A DNA stretch of 64,000 bases from JALZAA01 sp035938395 (GTDB lineage Bacteria; Actinomycetota; Acidimicrobiia; IMCC26256; JACDBD01): contig DASZGY010000080.1 in assembly GCA_035938395.1 (NCBI GenBank), forward strand, positions 1 to 64,000, read 5' to 3'. Below are positions 27,364-35,680 of this stretch, piece after piece. Made by a program: the position numbers and the translations under genes. How positions within the stretch are numbered: the first letter of the stretch is position 1; every line of letters begins with the position of its first letter. The notes below the pieces were generated by a model that was given only the letters and a program-made list of their open reading frames with translations, did no database searches and had not been told where the DNA came from.

Positions 27364-28485
27364 GTGCCCTTGCCCTTCAGCAAGATCAACCCACACATCC
27401 AGCAGCTGCTCGATGCGATCACGAGTATCGGGACCGATCTGAGCCTACCGATCGTCCTGCAGCGGATCGTCGAGTCCGCCTGCTCGCTCGTCTCGGCCAA
27501 CTACGGCGCGCTCGGCGTCATCGGCGACGACCAGCTTCTCAGTGAGTTCATCACCGTCGGCATCGACCCCGAGCGCTATGCCGCCATCGGTCACCTGCCC
27601 GACGGGCACGGGATCCTCGGCCTCCTCATCGTCGATCCACGGCCGTTGCGCCTGCGCGACCTCGGCGCCCACGAGCAGTCGTACGGCTTCCCCGAGCACC
27701 ATCCCGACATGCGCTCGTTCCTCGGCGTGCCGGTCCGCGTGCGAGACGCCGTGTTCGGGAACCTGTACCTGTGCGACAAGCGGGGCGCAGACGAGTTCAG
27801 CGAGGAAGACGAGGCCCTCGCGGTCGCCCTGGCGGCCGCCGCCGGCGTGGCGATCGAGAACGCGCGGCTGATGCAACGGACGGAAGAGGTCGCCGTCCTC
27901 GGAGACCGCGAGCGAATCGCCCGCGACCTCCACGACAAGGTCATCCAACGCCTCTTCGCGACCGGCATGACGCTCCAGACGGTGCTGCCGGTCACAGGCC
28001 GCGACGACCTGACTACGCGAATCAACGACGCCGTCGACGAGCTCGACGTGACCATTCGTGAGATCCGAAGCACGATCTTCGCGCTGCAAACACCCGTGCA
28101 GCGTGGGCTTCGCGTCTCGATCTTCGCCTTGATCGACGGAGCGCGAGAGGTGCTCGGGTTCTCGCCCGAGCTGCACATGACCGGGCCGATCGACACGCTC
28201 GTCTCCGAGAAGGCCGCCGAGCACCTGCTCTCCGTCCTGCAAGAGGCGCTGTCCAATGTGGCCCAGCACGCCGGCGCGTCACATGTGAACGTCACCGTCG
28301 AAGTGGGTATGGACGTCGTCGTCCGAGTGACCGACAACGGCAAGGGCATCCCGACCCCGCACGAGAACGGTCGCGGGCTGCATAACCTCGAGCACCGGGC
28401 AGCCGCCATGGGCGGGGTCCTGTCCGTGTCGGGTGTAGAGGCCGGGGGCACCATCGTCGAGTGGCGGGTGCCGGTCACAGCGTGA
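27364..28485 (+). CDS. DevS/DosT-like sensor histidine kinase with one GAF domain
   Basis: A 373-residue kinase. The GTG at 27364 is chosen for the AGGA seven bases upstream and because the frame upstream is antisense to the regulator gene. Order: a GAF domain at about residues 8-170 (GALGVIGDDQLLSEF, FLGVPVRVRDAVFGNLYL), then the DHp helix RERIARDLHDKVIQRLFATG with phospho-acceptor H190. A HATPase_c domain follows, with N298 (LSNVAQHAG) and DNGKGI. Mycobacterial DevS/DosT are near 575 residues with two GAF domains, the first holding haem. The haem-type GAF is missing here. A trehalose-synthase-type gene follows 10 bp later. Confidence 0.85.
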   Translation: MPLPFSKINPHIQQLLDAITSIGTDLSLPIVLQRIVESACSLVSANYGALGVIGDDQLLSEFITVGIDPERYAAIGHLPDGHGILGLLIVDPRPLRLRDLGAHEQSYGFPEHHPDMRSFLGVPVRVRDAVFGNLYLCDKRGADEFSEEDEALAVALAAAAGVAIENARLMQRTEEVAVLGDRERIARDLHDKVIQRLFATGMTLQTVLPVTGRDDLTTRINDAVDELDVTIREIRSTIFALQTPVQRGLRVSIFALIDGAREVLGFSPELHMTGPIDTLVSEKAAEHLLSVLQEALSNVAQHAGASHVNVTVEVGMDVVVRVTDNGKGIPTPHENGRGLHNLEHRAAAMGGVLSVSGVEAGGTIVEWRVPVTA

Positions 28486-28495
28486 GCGGGGTCCG

Positions 28496-29926
28496 ATGAA
28501 GCTCGAAGAGGTCCAGGTGGCGGCCCTCAACCCCGACCGGTTGCTGGGGCTGATCGGACCCGAGCGGGCCGAGCGATTCGAAGCGACGGCGAAGGCGGCG
28601 CGCGAGCTGCTGGCCGGACGCGTCGTGCTGAACGTCAACTCGACCGCGTCCGGCGGCGGGGTCGCGGAGATGCTCCGCACCCTTCTGGCGTACGCCCGGG
28701 GCGCGGGCGTCGACGCCCAGTGGGTCGTCATCCAGGGCGATCCGCACTTCTTCGAGATCACGAAGCGCATCCACAACAACCTCCATGGCGCTCCCGGGGA
28801 CGGCGGCCCGCTCGGCGGCGACGAACGGCGCCACTACGACGAGATCTTGCAAGCCAACGCCGACGAGCTGCTGGCGCTGGTGCGACCGCGCGACATCGTC
28901 CTGCTGCACGATCCCCAGACCGCCGGCCTCGCGCAAGCACTCGCCCGGGCGGGCGTGATGGTGGTGTGGCGCTGCCATGTGGGCGCGGACGCCACGAACG
29001 CGAACACCGAAAAGGCGTGGTCGTTCCTGCGCCCGTACCTCGACCACGTCGACGCCTACGTGTTCAGCCGGGCGGCATACGCGCCCGATTGGGCCGACCC
29101 GCGTCGCACCTTCGTGATCCCGCCTTCGATCGATCCGTTCTCGGCCAAGAACCAGCCGATGAGCCCGGCCGATGTCGAGGCGGTGCTGCACTACGTCGGG
29201 CTGCTCGCCGGTGAGCCGCCTGCTGCCGTGGCCGCGTTCACCCTCGAGGACGGCTCCGTCGGTCGCATCAATCGTCATGTCGACGTGCTCCAGACGGGCC
29301 CGCCGCCACCGGCGAACGTGCCGCTCGTCGTTCAGGTGTCGCGATGGGATCCTCTGAAGGACATGGCCGGCGTCATGACGGCCTTCGCGGAGCACGTCGC
29401 CGGAGACCGTTCCGCCCATCTCCTCCTCGTCGGCCCCGTCGTGACCGGTGTCGCCGACGACCCGGAGGGAGCGGCCACGTTCGAGCACTGCATCGAGGTC
29501 TGGCGTCGGCTCCCTCACGCGGAGCGGACCCGCATCCATCTCGCATGTCTCCCGATGCAGGACCCGGTGGAGAACGCGATCATCGTCAACGCCGTACAGC
29601 GCCACGCCAGTGTCGTCACGCAGAAGAGCCTGGCCGAGGGCATCGGCCTCACGGTCGCCGAGGCGATGAGGAAGGGAAGGCCGATCGTCGCCAGTGCCGT
29701 CGGTGGCATCGTCGACCAGATCGTGTCGGGCGAGCACGGCCTCCTCGTCAACGACCCCCGGGACCCGGTCGAGTTCGGGCAGGCCGTGCGGCGCCTGCTC
29801 GACGACCCGCCCTACGCCGAGCTGCTCGGCGAGAACGCGCGGCAGCGCGCCACGGCGGAGTTCCTCGGCGACCGCCACCTGGAGCAGTACGCGCAGCTCG
29901 TCGCGCAACTCGACCGCGCGCGCTGA
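28496..29926 (+). CDS. GT4 glycosyltransferase, trehalose synthase (TreT-like)
   Basis: A 476-residue two-domain GT-B enzyme. Family markers are LNVNSTASGGGVAEMLRTLL (N-terminal substrate loop), VVWRCHVGADATN, IPPSIDPFSAKN, VQVSRWDPLKDMAGV and QKSLAEGIGLTVAEAMRKGRP, the E-x7-E sugar-nucleotide site. These match trehalose glycosyltransferring synthase, which joins NDP-glucose and glucose. It lies 10 bp after the sensor kinase on the same strand, so it is probably co-transcribed with it. Trehalose production as part of the sensed stress response is an inference from that position. Confidence 0.82.
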   Translation: MKLEEVQVAALNPDRLLGLIGPERAERFEATAKAARELLAGRVVLNVNSTASGGGVAEMLRTLLAYARGAGVDAQWVVIQGDPHFFEITKRIHNNLHGAPGDGGPLGGDERRHYDEILQANADELLALVRPRDIVLLHDPQTAGLAQALARAGVMVVWRCHVGADATNANTEKAWSFLRPYLDHVDAYVFSRAAYAPDWADPRRTFVIPPSIDPFSAKNQPMSPADVEAVLHYVGLLAGEPPAAVAAFTLEDGSVGRINRHVDVLQTGPPPPANVPLVVQVSRWDPLKDMAGVMTAFAEHVAGDRSAHLLLVGPVVTGVADDPEGAATFEHCIEVWRRLPHAERTRIHLACLPMQDPVENAIIVNAVQRHASVVTQKSLAEGIGLTVAEAMRKGRPIVASAVGGIVDQIVSGEHGLLVNDPRDPVEFGQAVRRLLDDPPYAELLGENARQRATAEFLGDRHLEQYAQLVAQLDRAR

Positions 29927-29957
29927 CAGCGACGAGCGCTCCCCCGCGTCGCCGCAC

Positions 29958-30428
29958 TCACGCCGGCGGCGCCGCTTCGATGCGGAAGACGGGATGGTCG
30001 GGACTGATGCGTCGCAAGTCCTCCTCGGACGAGTCGGCCCCGACGCCGCCGAAGAAGACACCTACCTCGGCCTTCCAGCGCTTGAGGTAGGCACGCAGGA
30101 TCGCCGACTTGTCCTCGTCGGAGAGCTCCGTCGCCCGGAACCGCTCCGTGCGTCTGCCGACGCGTAGCTCTCCCTCTCCGACCTCGCGCAGGTTCCGAAC
30201 CCATTGCGTCACGCCGCGCGGCGCGACGAGGTACCGATCCCCTTCGTAGGTCAGGAGGTTGACCGGCGTGGTCCTCCACTCGCCGGTCTTGCGCCCGCGC
30301 ACGCGAAGTTCCCTGGATCCCCAGACGCTGACCCCGGCACGCGTGAGCAGTGCGACGCTCGGATTGAAGACGTGCTTGGTGAACCACCCGGGACGGACGT
30401 ACCGCGGCTCCGATTCGCTGGCGGCCAC
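29958..30428 (-). CDS. Deazaflavin (F420)-dependent nitroreductase family protein
   Basis: A 156-residue protein of the DDN/FDOR split-barrel family. It has a hydrophobic N-terminal helix, then LRVRGRKTGEWRTTPVNLL, the family's G-R-K/R-TG segment for binding the cofactor phosphate, YLVAPRG, and WVRNLREV near the active site. Members reduce menaquinone or nitro compounds using F420H2. It lies 22 bp after the YHYH gene on the same strand. The physiological substrate is not evident. Confidence 0.85.
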   Translation of the reverse strand: MAASESEPRYVRPGWFTKHVFNPSVALLTRAGVSVWGSRELRVRGRKTGEWRTTPVNLLTYEGDRYLVAPRGVTQWVRNLREVGEGELRVGRRTERFRATELSDEDKSAILRAYLKRWKAEVGVFFGGVGADSSEEDLRRISPDHPVFRIEAAPPA

Positions 30429-30450
30429 GCTCCCGACCGTATCCCGGGTA

Positions 30451-31476
30451 TCAGCCGGTCGGTCCGGCAGGAGGTCCGCCCGGTGGGCCCGACGGTCCTG
30501 CGGGTTGCCCCGGCGGTCGGGCTGCGGTCGAACGGAAGCAGCTCGCCGAGTAAGGGAAGTCCTGGGTCATGACGTAGTGGTACGTCTCGACCTGTCGGCC
30601 GTCCAGTGTGATCGTGCTGGTGATGCCGTGGCACTCGTCGAGGTCGCTCGTCGTGAGGATGTTGTTGTCGCCGACCTTCGGTCCGGTGATCGGGAACCCG
30701 TCGAGAGCGAACCCGATGACGTTCCCGACGCCCGTGTCCTGAATGCAGCTGCTCAGCGTGTGGTAGTGGTACTCGCTCGAGATTTGCGGATGGCCGTTGC
30801 AACCGTCCTGGACCTCCCACGCGCCGGCGTCGCGCCCGCCGGCGTCGAAGGCGTCGAACAGAGCGACGCCGGTCGTCATCACGCCCACCTCGCCGGCGAC
30901 GCAGCTGGACTTTGCGGTGACGGTCGGAGCCGCGTTGAGCGTGTAGGTGAGCGACTGAGCCGCAATCTGGTTCGGGTTGCGGTCGTACTGGTAGGCGGGA
31001 TCGGAAGGCTGGACCGGGAAAACGCCGGTCGTGTGGTCACGCGGCAGGTCGTTCGTCGTGATCACGCGATTGCCGCCGCTCATCGTCTCCGCGTAGCTCG
31101 CGTCCCAGTGGACGGTCCCCTCGACCGCGACCTTCTTGTTGATGTCGTACTCGGTGTTGTTGTTCACGAACCACGGCCCCCGTTCCTGCGCACCACCCGC
31201 TTGGCCCTGCGGTATGCGGCACAGGTAGACGGATCCCTTCTTCGGCGCGTCGGTCGCGTACTTGTTGTCGCCGACGGGCAGGATGCCGTTCGCGTACTTG
31301 TTGCCGTAGTCGTGTTGAGGGTCGAGCTTCAGATCGGTGACCCGGCTCGAGGCGGTTGCCGCCTTGCTCGTGGTCGTCGCCGAGGACGAGCTCTTCGACT
31401 CACCACCCGACGAGCATGCCGCCAGCAGAGTCAGCACGGTGGCGACGGTGGACACCGCGATCAATCTCGGATGCAT
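30451..31476 (-). CDS. YHYH-domain lipoprotein
   Basis: A 341-residue exported protein from the ATG at 31476, chosen because the lipobox LLAAC places the lipidated cysteine at residue 21. A Ser/Thr-rich linker follows, then a large domain ending in the name motif SEYHYHTLSSC with DGFPITGP and a C-terminal Gly/Pro tail. YHYH domains are found in secreted and envelope proteins of many bacteria; the function is unknown, and the His pattern suggests metal binding. The deazaflavin enzyme gene follows closely. Confidence 0.85.
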   Translation of the reverse strand: MHPRLIAVSTVATVLTLLAACSSGGESKSSSSATTTSKAATASSRVTDLKLDPQHDYGNKYANGILPVGDNKYATDAPKKGSVYLCRIPQGQAGGAQERGPWFVNNNTEYDINKKVAVEGTVHWDASYAETMSGGNRVITTNDLPRDHTTGVFPVQPSDPAYQYDRNPNQIAAQSLTYTLNAAPTVTAKSSCVAGEVGVMTTGVALFDAFDAGGRDAGAWEVQDGCNGHPQISSEYHYHTLSSCIQDTGVGNVIGFALDGFPITGPKVGDNNILTTSDLDECHGITSTITLDGRQVETYHYVMTQDFPYSASCFRSTAARPPGQPAGPSGPPGGPPAGPTG

Positions 31477-31611
31477 CGCTCTCCTGCCCTCTGCCCGCGC
31501 CGCGCTCCGACGAGCGTCTGAGTTTAGATCCGCGTTCGTCCGGGAGCGGGGCCGCCGGTTGCCGAGCCCGCCCGACCGACTGGCCGGCGGCGCGCCGTAC
31601 ACTGCTTCGCC

Positions 31612-32094
31612 ATGGCGCGCATCGACATCCCGGACGGGCCCGGCGGCGAAAGCGCCATGGTCTGGACGCTGCGGCCCGAGATGGCCGGCATGGTGAGCAA
31701 GATGATCACCACTGCCTACGGGTCCAGCAAGCTCCCGGCGGCCGAACGCGAGGTCGCCCGCATGCGCATCGCACAACTCAACGCGTGCGGCGCGTGCGCG
31801 ACCTTCCGAGCGCCGTCAGTCGTCGAAGCCGGTGTCACCGAAGAGATGTACGAGCATCTCGACGAGTGGCGAGCCTTTCCCGAGTACACCGATCGACAAC
31901 GCTTGGCCATCGAGTACGCAGAGCAGTTCGCAGTCGATCATCGTGCGATCGACGACGAGCTGTTCGGCCGACTGCGCGATCACTTCGCAGACGACGAGAT
32001 CCTGGATCTCACATTGTGCTTGGCTGTCTACCTGGGACTCGGCCGCACACTCGAAGTGCTGCAGATCACCGAGCACACAGACCTCGACGTCTGA
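31612..32094 (+). CDS. Carboxymuconolactone decarboxylase/AhpD-like protein
   Basis: A 160-residue all-helical protein with the AhpD-type redox pair as NACGACATF (Cys-Gly-Ala-Cys) after LPAAEREVARMRIAQL. A later histidine that would complete the AhpD proton relay is not in the usual place (FRAPSV follows instead), so peroxidase-type activity may be altered. The C-terminal helices DDEILDLTLCLAVYLGLGR fit the family. It is divergent from the YHYH gene (135 bp) and followed by the binding protein at 32210. Confidence 0.82.
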   Translation: MARIDIPDGPGGESAMVWTLRPEMAGMVSKMITTAYGSSKLPAAEREVARMRIAQLNACGACATFRAPSVVEAGVTEEMYEHLDEWRAFPEYTDRQRLAIEYAEQFAVDHRAIDDELFGRLRDHFADDEILDLTLCLAVYLGLGRTLEVLQITEHTDLDV

Positions 32095-32209
32095 GCCGTC
32101 GGAGCACGCGCCGGCGAGCACGACTCGGCGGGCGCGTCCTGTTTCCGGTTCAACCCGTCTCTATGCTCAGGTGCGGCTCACTCGCGCCCGATCTCGAGGA
32201 GAACCCAGT

Positions 32210-33478
32210 TTGAACCGGCTGCGGGCATTCGTCGTGTTCTCCGTAGTGATCGGCATCGTGTGCGTCTTCGGTGGTGTAGCCGGCGCCGGCTTTGACCCTC
32301 AGCCGACAGGCAAGGGAGACGGCACGCTGACGATCGGGCAGCTCGCGCCGGAGACAGGCTCGCTCAGCAACATCTCATCGTCACTGACGACGCCCGTGAC
32401 AATGGCGATGGACGAGATCAACGCCGCCGGCGGTGTGTTCGGCAACCCTGTGAGTTACTCGGTCGCCAACGACAACAACGAACCCGATTTCGCCCTCGGA
32501 TCGTTGGAGGTGCTGCTCGAAAGCGGCAAGGTCGACGCAGTCATGGGTCCGGCATCCTCCGGAACGATGCTGGGGATACTCGACGACGTTCGCCGAGCGC
32601 ATGTGCTGGTCTGCTCCGGATCGAACACCTCGTCAGACCTGTCGACAGCCGACTCCGGTGGGTACTACTTCCGCACCGCGCCCTCCGACCGGCTCCAGGG
32701 ACCGGCGCTGGCCAAGCTCGTCCTGAAGGACCACCACAAGAGAATCGCCATTCTCGATCGCAGCAATACCGAGAATCGCTTGGCGCTCGGGCAGCCGCTG
32801 AGGAAGACACTCAGCCGCGGCGGCGCCAAGATCGTTGCCGACGTCGCGTTCGATCCCGACGCGACGAGCTTCAATACCTATGTAGAGGAGGTCGCCTCCA
32901 AAAAGCCCGACGCGGTGGTGGTCCTCGGCGACCAGACCGACAACGACGTCGTCAAAGCGATGATCGACAACGGTCTCGGACCCCAACAGGTCCCGATCTA
33001 CGTCCCCGACGCGATGCGCACGGACTCGTTCGCCAGTTCGGTCGACCCGGGCAACCCCGGCGCCGTGGCGGGGATCAAAGGGACCTCACCCGCTGCGACA
33101 CCCGCGGGCGTCCACAACCCGTTCCCGAACAGGTTCGCGGCCACCGGCGTCCCGCCGATCTTCTCCGCCTATTACTACGACTGCACGATCCTCACTGCCC
33201 TGGCAGCCGAGAAGGCGAAGTCCGACGACCCCGCGAAGATGAAAGACGTGTTCGCCTCCAACACAAGAGGCCGGAACAAGTGCAATTCGTACGCGAATTG
33301 CAAGGCACTGCTCGACAAGGGCAAGACGATCGAGTACCAAGGCGCCTCGGCGGTCTTCCCCCACATGAACAAGTTCGGGAAATTCGAACCGAACGCCGGC
33401 ACCTATGAGATCTGGGCGTTCGATAACACCGGCCGGGACGACGTGCAACCGACGGACTCCCAGATCCGGATCGGATAG
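32210..33478 (+). CDS. Orphan branched-chain amino-acid-type ABC substrate-binding protein
   Basis: A 422-residue secreted protein. I place the start at the TTG at 32210 because GAGGAG lies 8 bp upstream and the next residues form a signal peptide (LNRLRAFVVFSVVIGIVCVF). The mature part has TIGQLAPETGSL, AMDEINAAGGVFG, DAVMGPASSGTM and FRTAPSDRLQGPALA, the LivK/Peripla_BP_6 pattern. The two-lobe fold binds amino acids, amides or related small molecules. No permease or ATPase lies nearby, so it is an orphan. It has no lipobox cysteine and would need another anchor. Confidence 0.82.
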   Translation: MNRLRAFVVFSVVIGIVCVFGGVAGAGFDPQPTGKGDGTLTIGQLAPETGSLSNISSSLTTPVTMAMDEINAAGGVFGNPVSYSVANDNNEPDFALGSLEVLLESGKVDAVMGPASSGTMLGILDDVRRAHVLVCSGSNTSSDLSTADSGGYYFRTAPSDRLQGPALAKLVLKDHHKRIAILDRSNTENRLALGQPLRKTLSRGGAKIVADVAFDPDATSFNTYVEEVASKKPDAVVVLGDQTDNDVVKAMIDNGLGPQQVPIYVPDAMRTDSFASSVDPGNPGAVAGIKGTSPAATPAGVHNPFPNRFAATGVPPIFSAYYYDCTILTALAAEKAKSDDPAKMKDVFASNTRGRNKCNSYANCKALLDKGKTIEYQGASAVFPHMNKFGKFEPNAGTYEIWAFDNTGRDDVQPTDSQIRIG

Positions 33479-33632
33479 CCCGAGGCCCTCTCGTCAGACG
33501 TCTTCGTGGTCGTCGTCGGCGCCGTCCCCGGTTCCTCTGCGGAGCTCCTTCATGGACCCGCCCCGCGACCGCGCCAGCTCCGGGACCTTCTCGCTGCCGA
33601 ACGGGAGCACCACGGTGGCGTAACCTCGCTCT

Positions 33633-33851
33633 GTGTTCGAGGGTCTCTTTTCGCCTTGGCACCTCCTGATCATCGCCGTGGTCGTGTTCATACTGGTCAG
33701 TCCGCGCAAGGTCGCGGCGCGATGGCACGATCTGCGTAACGCGGGGCGTCGGGCGATGGGCGAACCCGACGACGAGGGTTCGCGCCCGGTGGACACGCCG
33801 GCGAAACGCTCGGTCGCGTATCGGTTGGGCCGGCTCCTGCGACGCCGCTGA
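33633..33851 (+). CDS. TatA-like small membrane protein
   Basis: A 72-residue protein from a GTG start: MFEGLFSPWHLLIIAVVVFILVSPRKVA, then an amphipathic RWHDLRNAGRRAMG and a charged tail. This is the TatA/TatB layout: short N-terminus, one membrane helix, hinge, amphipathic helix. The usual Phe-Gly hinge is replaced by VSPRKV. TatA forms the twin-arginine translocation pore. No tatC is in the window. It could be a true TatA or a divergent paralogue. Confidence 0.65.
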   Translation: MFEGLFSPWHLLIIAVVVFILVSPRKVAARWHDLRNAGRRAMGEPDDEGSRPVDTPAKRSVAYRLGRLLRRR

Positions 33852-33875
33852 CCCCACGGCACCCGCCAGACGAGA

Positions 33876-35351
33876 TCAGCGCGCCGGTTCGAAGATCCGC
33901 GATCGTTCTCGGGGCGTGGCCTGGCCCGCGAACACCTGCAACTTCTCGAGCGCGGGAAACAGCGCACCGAAGAAACGGCCCTGCAGCTCTCGGACGGTCG
34001 CGCCGTCCTCGTTCTCCAAGCCGCTCAGGAGGTTGAGTCGAGAGCGATCGACCCACTCCTGCAGCTCCGGCGCTTCTTGCCACCCCATCTCCGTGCTGAT
34101 GCCGGCGAGGACGACGCGCAGGTAGTCGAACGGCGTGTGGGGCATCACGGCAGGCGGGCAGAGCGCGTTCTTTTCCTCCGTCGTCCTGCCCGTTGCCTCG
34201 AGGAAGCCCTGCAACGCGCCCGACAACGTGAGGCCCACCCGCGTCACGAGCTGGAGGGTGATGGTGTCGTCGGTAAAGATCGCTCGAGGTGCGTTGTCGC
34301 TCAGTCCGGACGCGGCGCAATGCACGTGGAGATGATCAGGAGTGGTCGGGATGGAGCCCTGCTCGAGGACGATCTGGTCGGGCTCGATGCGCTCGACGTG
34401 TCCGAGCCTGACGACATTGCTGATTCGACGGAGTTGCTCGAGCTCCCGGAGGCTCAACGTCGCGCCCTTCATCATGGTCGGCACGACGGCAATGTCGGTG
34501 CGGAGCATCACCTCGTGCTCTTCGAGGCGTTCGTACACCTCTTCCACCGACTCCGACGCGACGATCGCCTCGAGCTGGAGGACGACCCCTTCAAAGGTGC
34601 GCACCTGCCCGGGCTGAAAGAACGCTCGGTTCAGGATCCATGTGTCACGCGGACGAATCCAGGTGATGTCGTCGGCTTCGATACCGCGATCGAGCAGCCA
34701 GCAGATCGCATCCAACGCGGTCTTGCCGCCACCGATGATCACGTATCCGGCGGGCGGGTTCCCGACCGTGGTCAGCTCGCCGACAGGGACGCAGCGAACA
34801 CCGGCCGCCACGTCGAACGGGGCAGGATCGGTCGCAGGCACCCGCGAGGCCATGTAGGTGGCGTCGACGACGTGGCTTCGAACCGTCACGTCCGTCACCT
34901 GGTTGCGCAGCCGGGAGCGGAAGCGCCCGTCGCCCCGGTAGTCGCACATCGGAAAGAACCGGACCCGACCCGACGCCAAGAACCGGTGACGCATGATCTC
35001 GTCGAAGTAGCCGCAGATCTCGGCGCCGCTGGCTCGCTCGTAGAAGCCGGTGTCCGAGCCTTCAGTCTCGGTCCGGTCCTGTCCGAGCGGGGTCGAGTCG
35101 ACGCCGTAGAACCTCGACGGCTGATGGAGCTGGACGAACGGGTACGCGTCCAGCCAGTGGCCGCCCGGGCGATGGCGGCGCTCGACCATCACGACGTCCG
35201 CATCGCTGTGCTCGATCAACGCGTCGACGAAGGCCATCCCGAGCGCGCCGGCACCGACGACGAGATAGTCCGTCTCGAGATGCGAGTCCCCGCCCATCTC
35301 CCGCAAAGTAGTCCTGGCGTGCAAACGCTGCTCGCGGGCGGCACCCGCCAT
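33876..35351 (-). CDS. Flavin-containing monooxygenase-like FAD/NAD(P) protein
   Basis: A 491-residue two-dinucleotide-domain protein. The first FAD motif is YLVVGAGALGMAF and the second nucleotide motif is GYVIIGGGKTALDAI, spaced as in flavin monooxygenases; a GGHWLDAYPFVQLHQP segment replaces the typical monooxygenase fingerprint, so it is a divergent member. I use the ATG at 35351, which has GGGA seven bases upstream; an ATG at 35297 would start closer to the Rossmann strand. It is the last gene of a minus-strand run that begins with YceI at 38624, and it ends 25 bp from the convergent TatA-like gene. Confidence 0.75.
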   Translation of the reverse strand: MAGAAREQRLHARTTLREMGGDSHLETDYLVVGAGALGMAFVDALIEHSDADVVMVERRHRPGGHWLDAYPFVQLHQPSRFYGVDSTPLGQDRTETEGSDTGFYERASGAEICGYFDEIMRHRFLASGRVRFFPMCDYRGDGRFRSRLRNQVTDVTVRSHVVDATYMASRVPATDPAPFDVAAGVRCVPVGELTTVGNPPAGYVIIGGGKTALDAICWLLDRGIEADDITWIRPRDTWILNRAFFQPGQVRTFEGVVLQLEAIVASESVEEVYERLEEHEVMLRTDIAVVPTMMKGATLSLRELEQLRRISNVVRLGHVERIEPDQIVLEQGSIPTTPDHLHVHCAASGLSDNAPRAIFTDDTITLQLVTRVGLTLSGALQGFLEATGRTTEEKNALCPPAVMPHTPFDYLRVVLAGISTEMGWQEAPELQEWVDRSRLNLLSGLENEDGATVRELQGRFFGALFPALEKLQVFAGQATPRERSRIFEPAR

Positions 35352-35393
35352 AGGGTCGTCCCGGCTGTTCCGGCGTCCGACGTACGCCGAGTC

Positions 35394-35636
35394 TCAGGGC
35401 GCTTTGCCGCGCGTAACCCACCGCTCGAAGAGGTCGACGTTGGCGGTTGGCCACGCGCCGTCACACGGCATGCTCCCTGCCCGAAGCCGGGCGAGAATGG
35501 CGTCGGCATGGCTGCTGACATCGTCGAAGGACCACAAGTCGAAGTGTGAGCTCATCGATTGTCGATCGAGAGGCCGGAACAGTCCCTTGATGTTGGTGTC
35601 GAAGCTGACCTGCTCGTCCGGTCCGGGCGATGTCAT
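35394..35636 (-). CDS. Small conserved protein (FDxxI..LFR...MPCDG type)
   Basis: An 80-residue protein from the ATG at 35636, which has a very strong AAGGAGGAAG ribosome site; the longer open frame upstream overlaps the thiolase. The pattern FDTNIKGLFRPLDRQSM, FDLWSFDDV, ADAILARLRAGSMPCDGAWP and LFERWV is one I know from many conserved hypothetical proteins of this size, with alternating helices and a single invariant Cys. No biochemical role is known to me. It sits between thiolase and flavin monooxygenase with 42-44 bp gaps. Confidence 0.75.
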   Translation of the reverse strand: MTSPGPDEQVSFDTNIKGLFRPLDRQSMSSHFDLWSFDDVSSHADAILARLRAGSMPCDGAWPTANVDLFERWVTRGKAP

Positions 35637-35680
35637 ATGAGCTTCCTCCTTCGCGCCAACCTCGGTTGTGGTTCTGTCCG

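Noticed and set aside
30433..30462. Inverted repeat CCGACCG ... CGGTCGG between the YHYH and deazaflavin genes
   Set aside because: Arms are only 7 bp with a 16-base loop and it overlaps the YHYH stop; too weak in GC-rich DNA to call a terminator.
34077..35549. A 490-codon plus-strand frame opposite the flavin monooxygenase
   Set aside because: Antisense shadow rich in Asp, Arg, His and Val with no domain; the minus strand has both dinucleotide-binding motifs.
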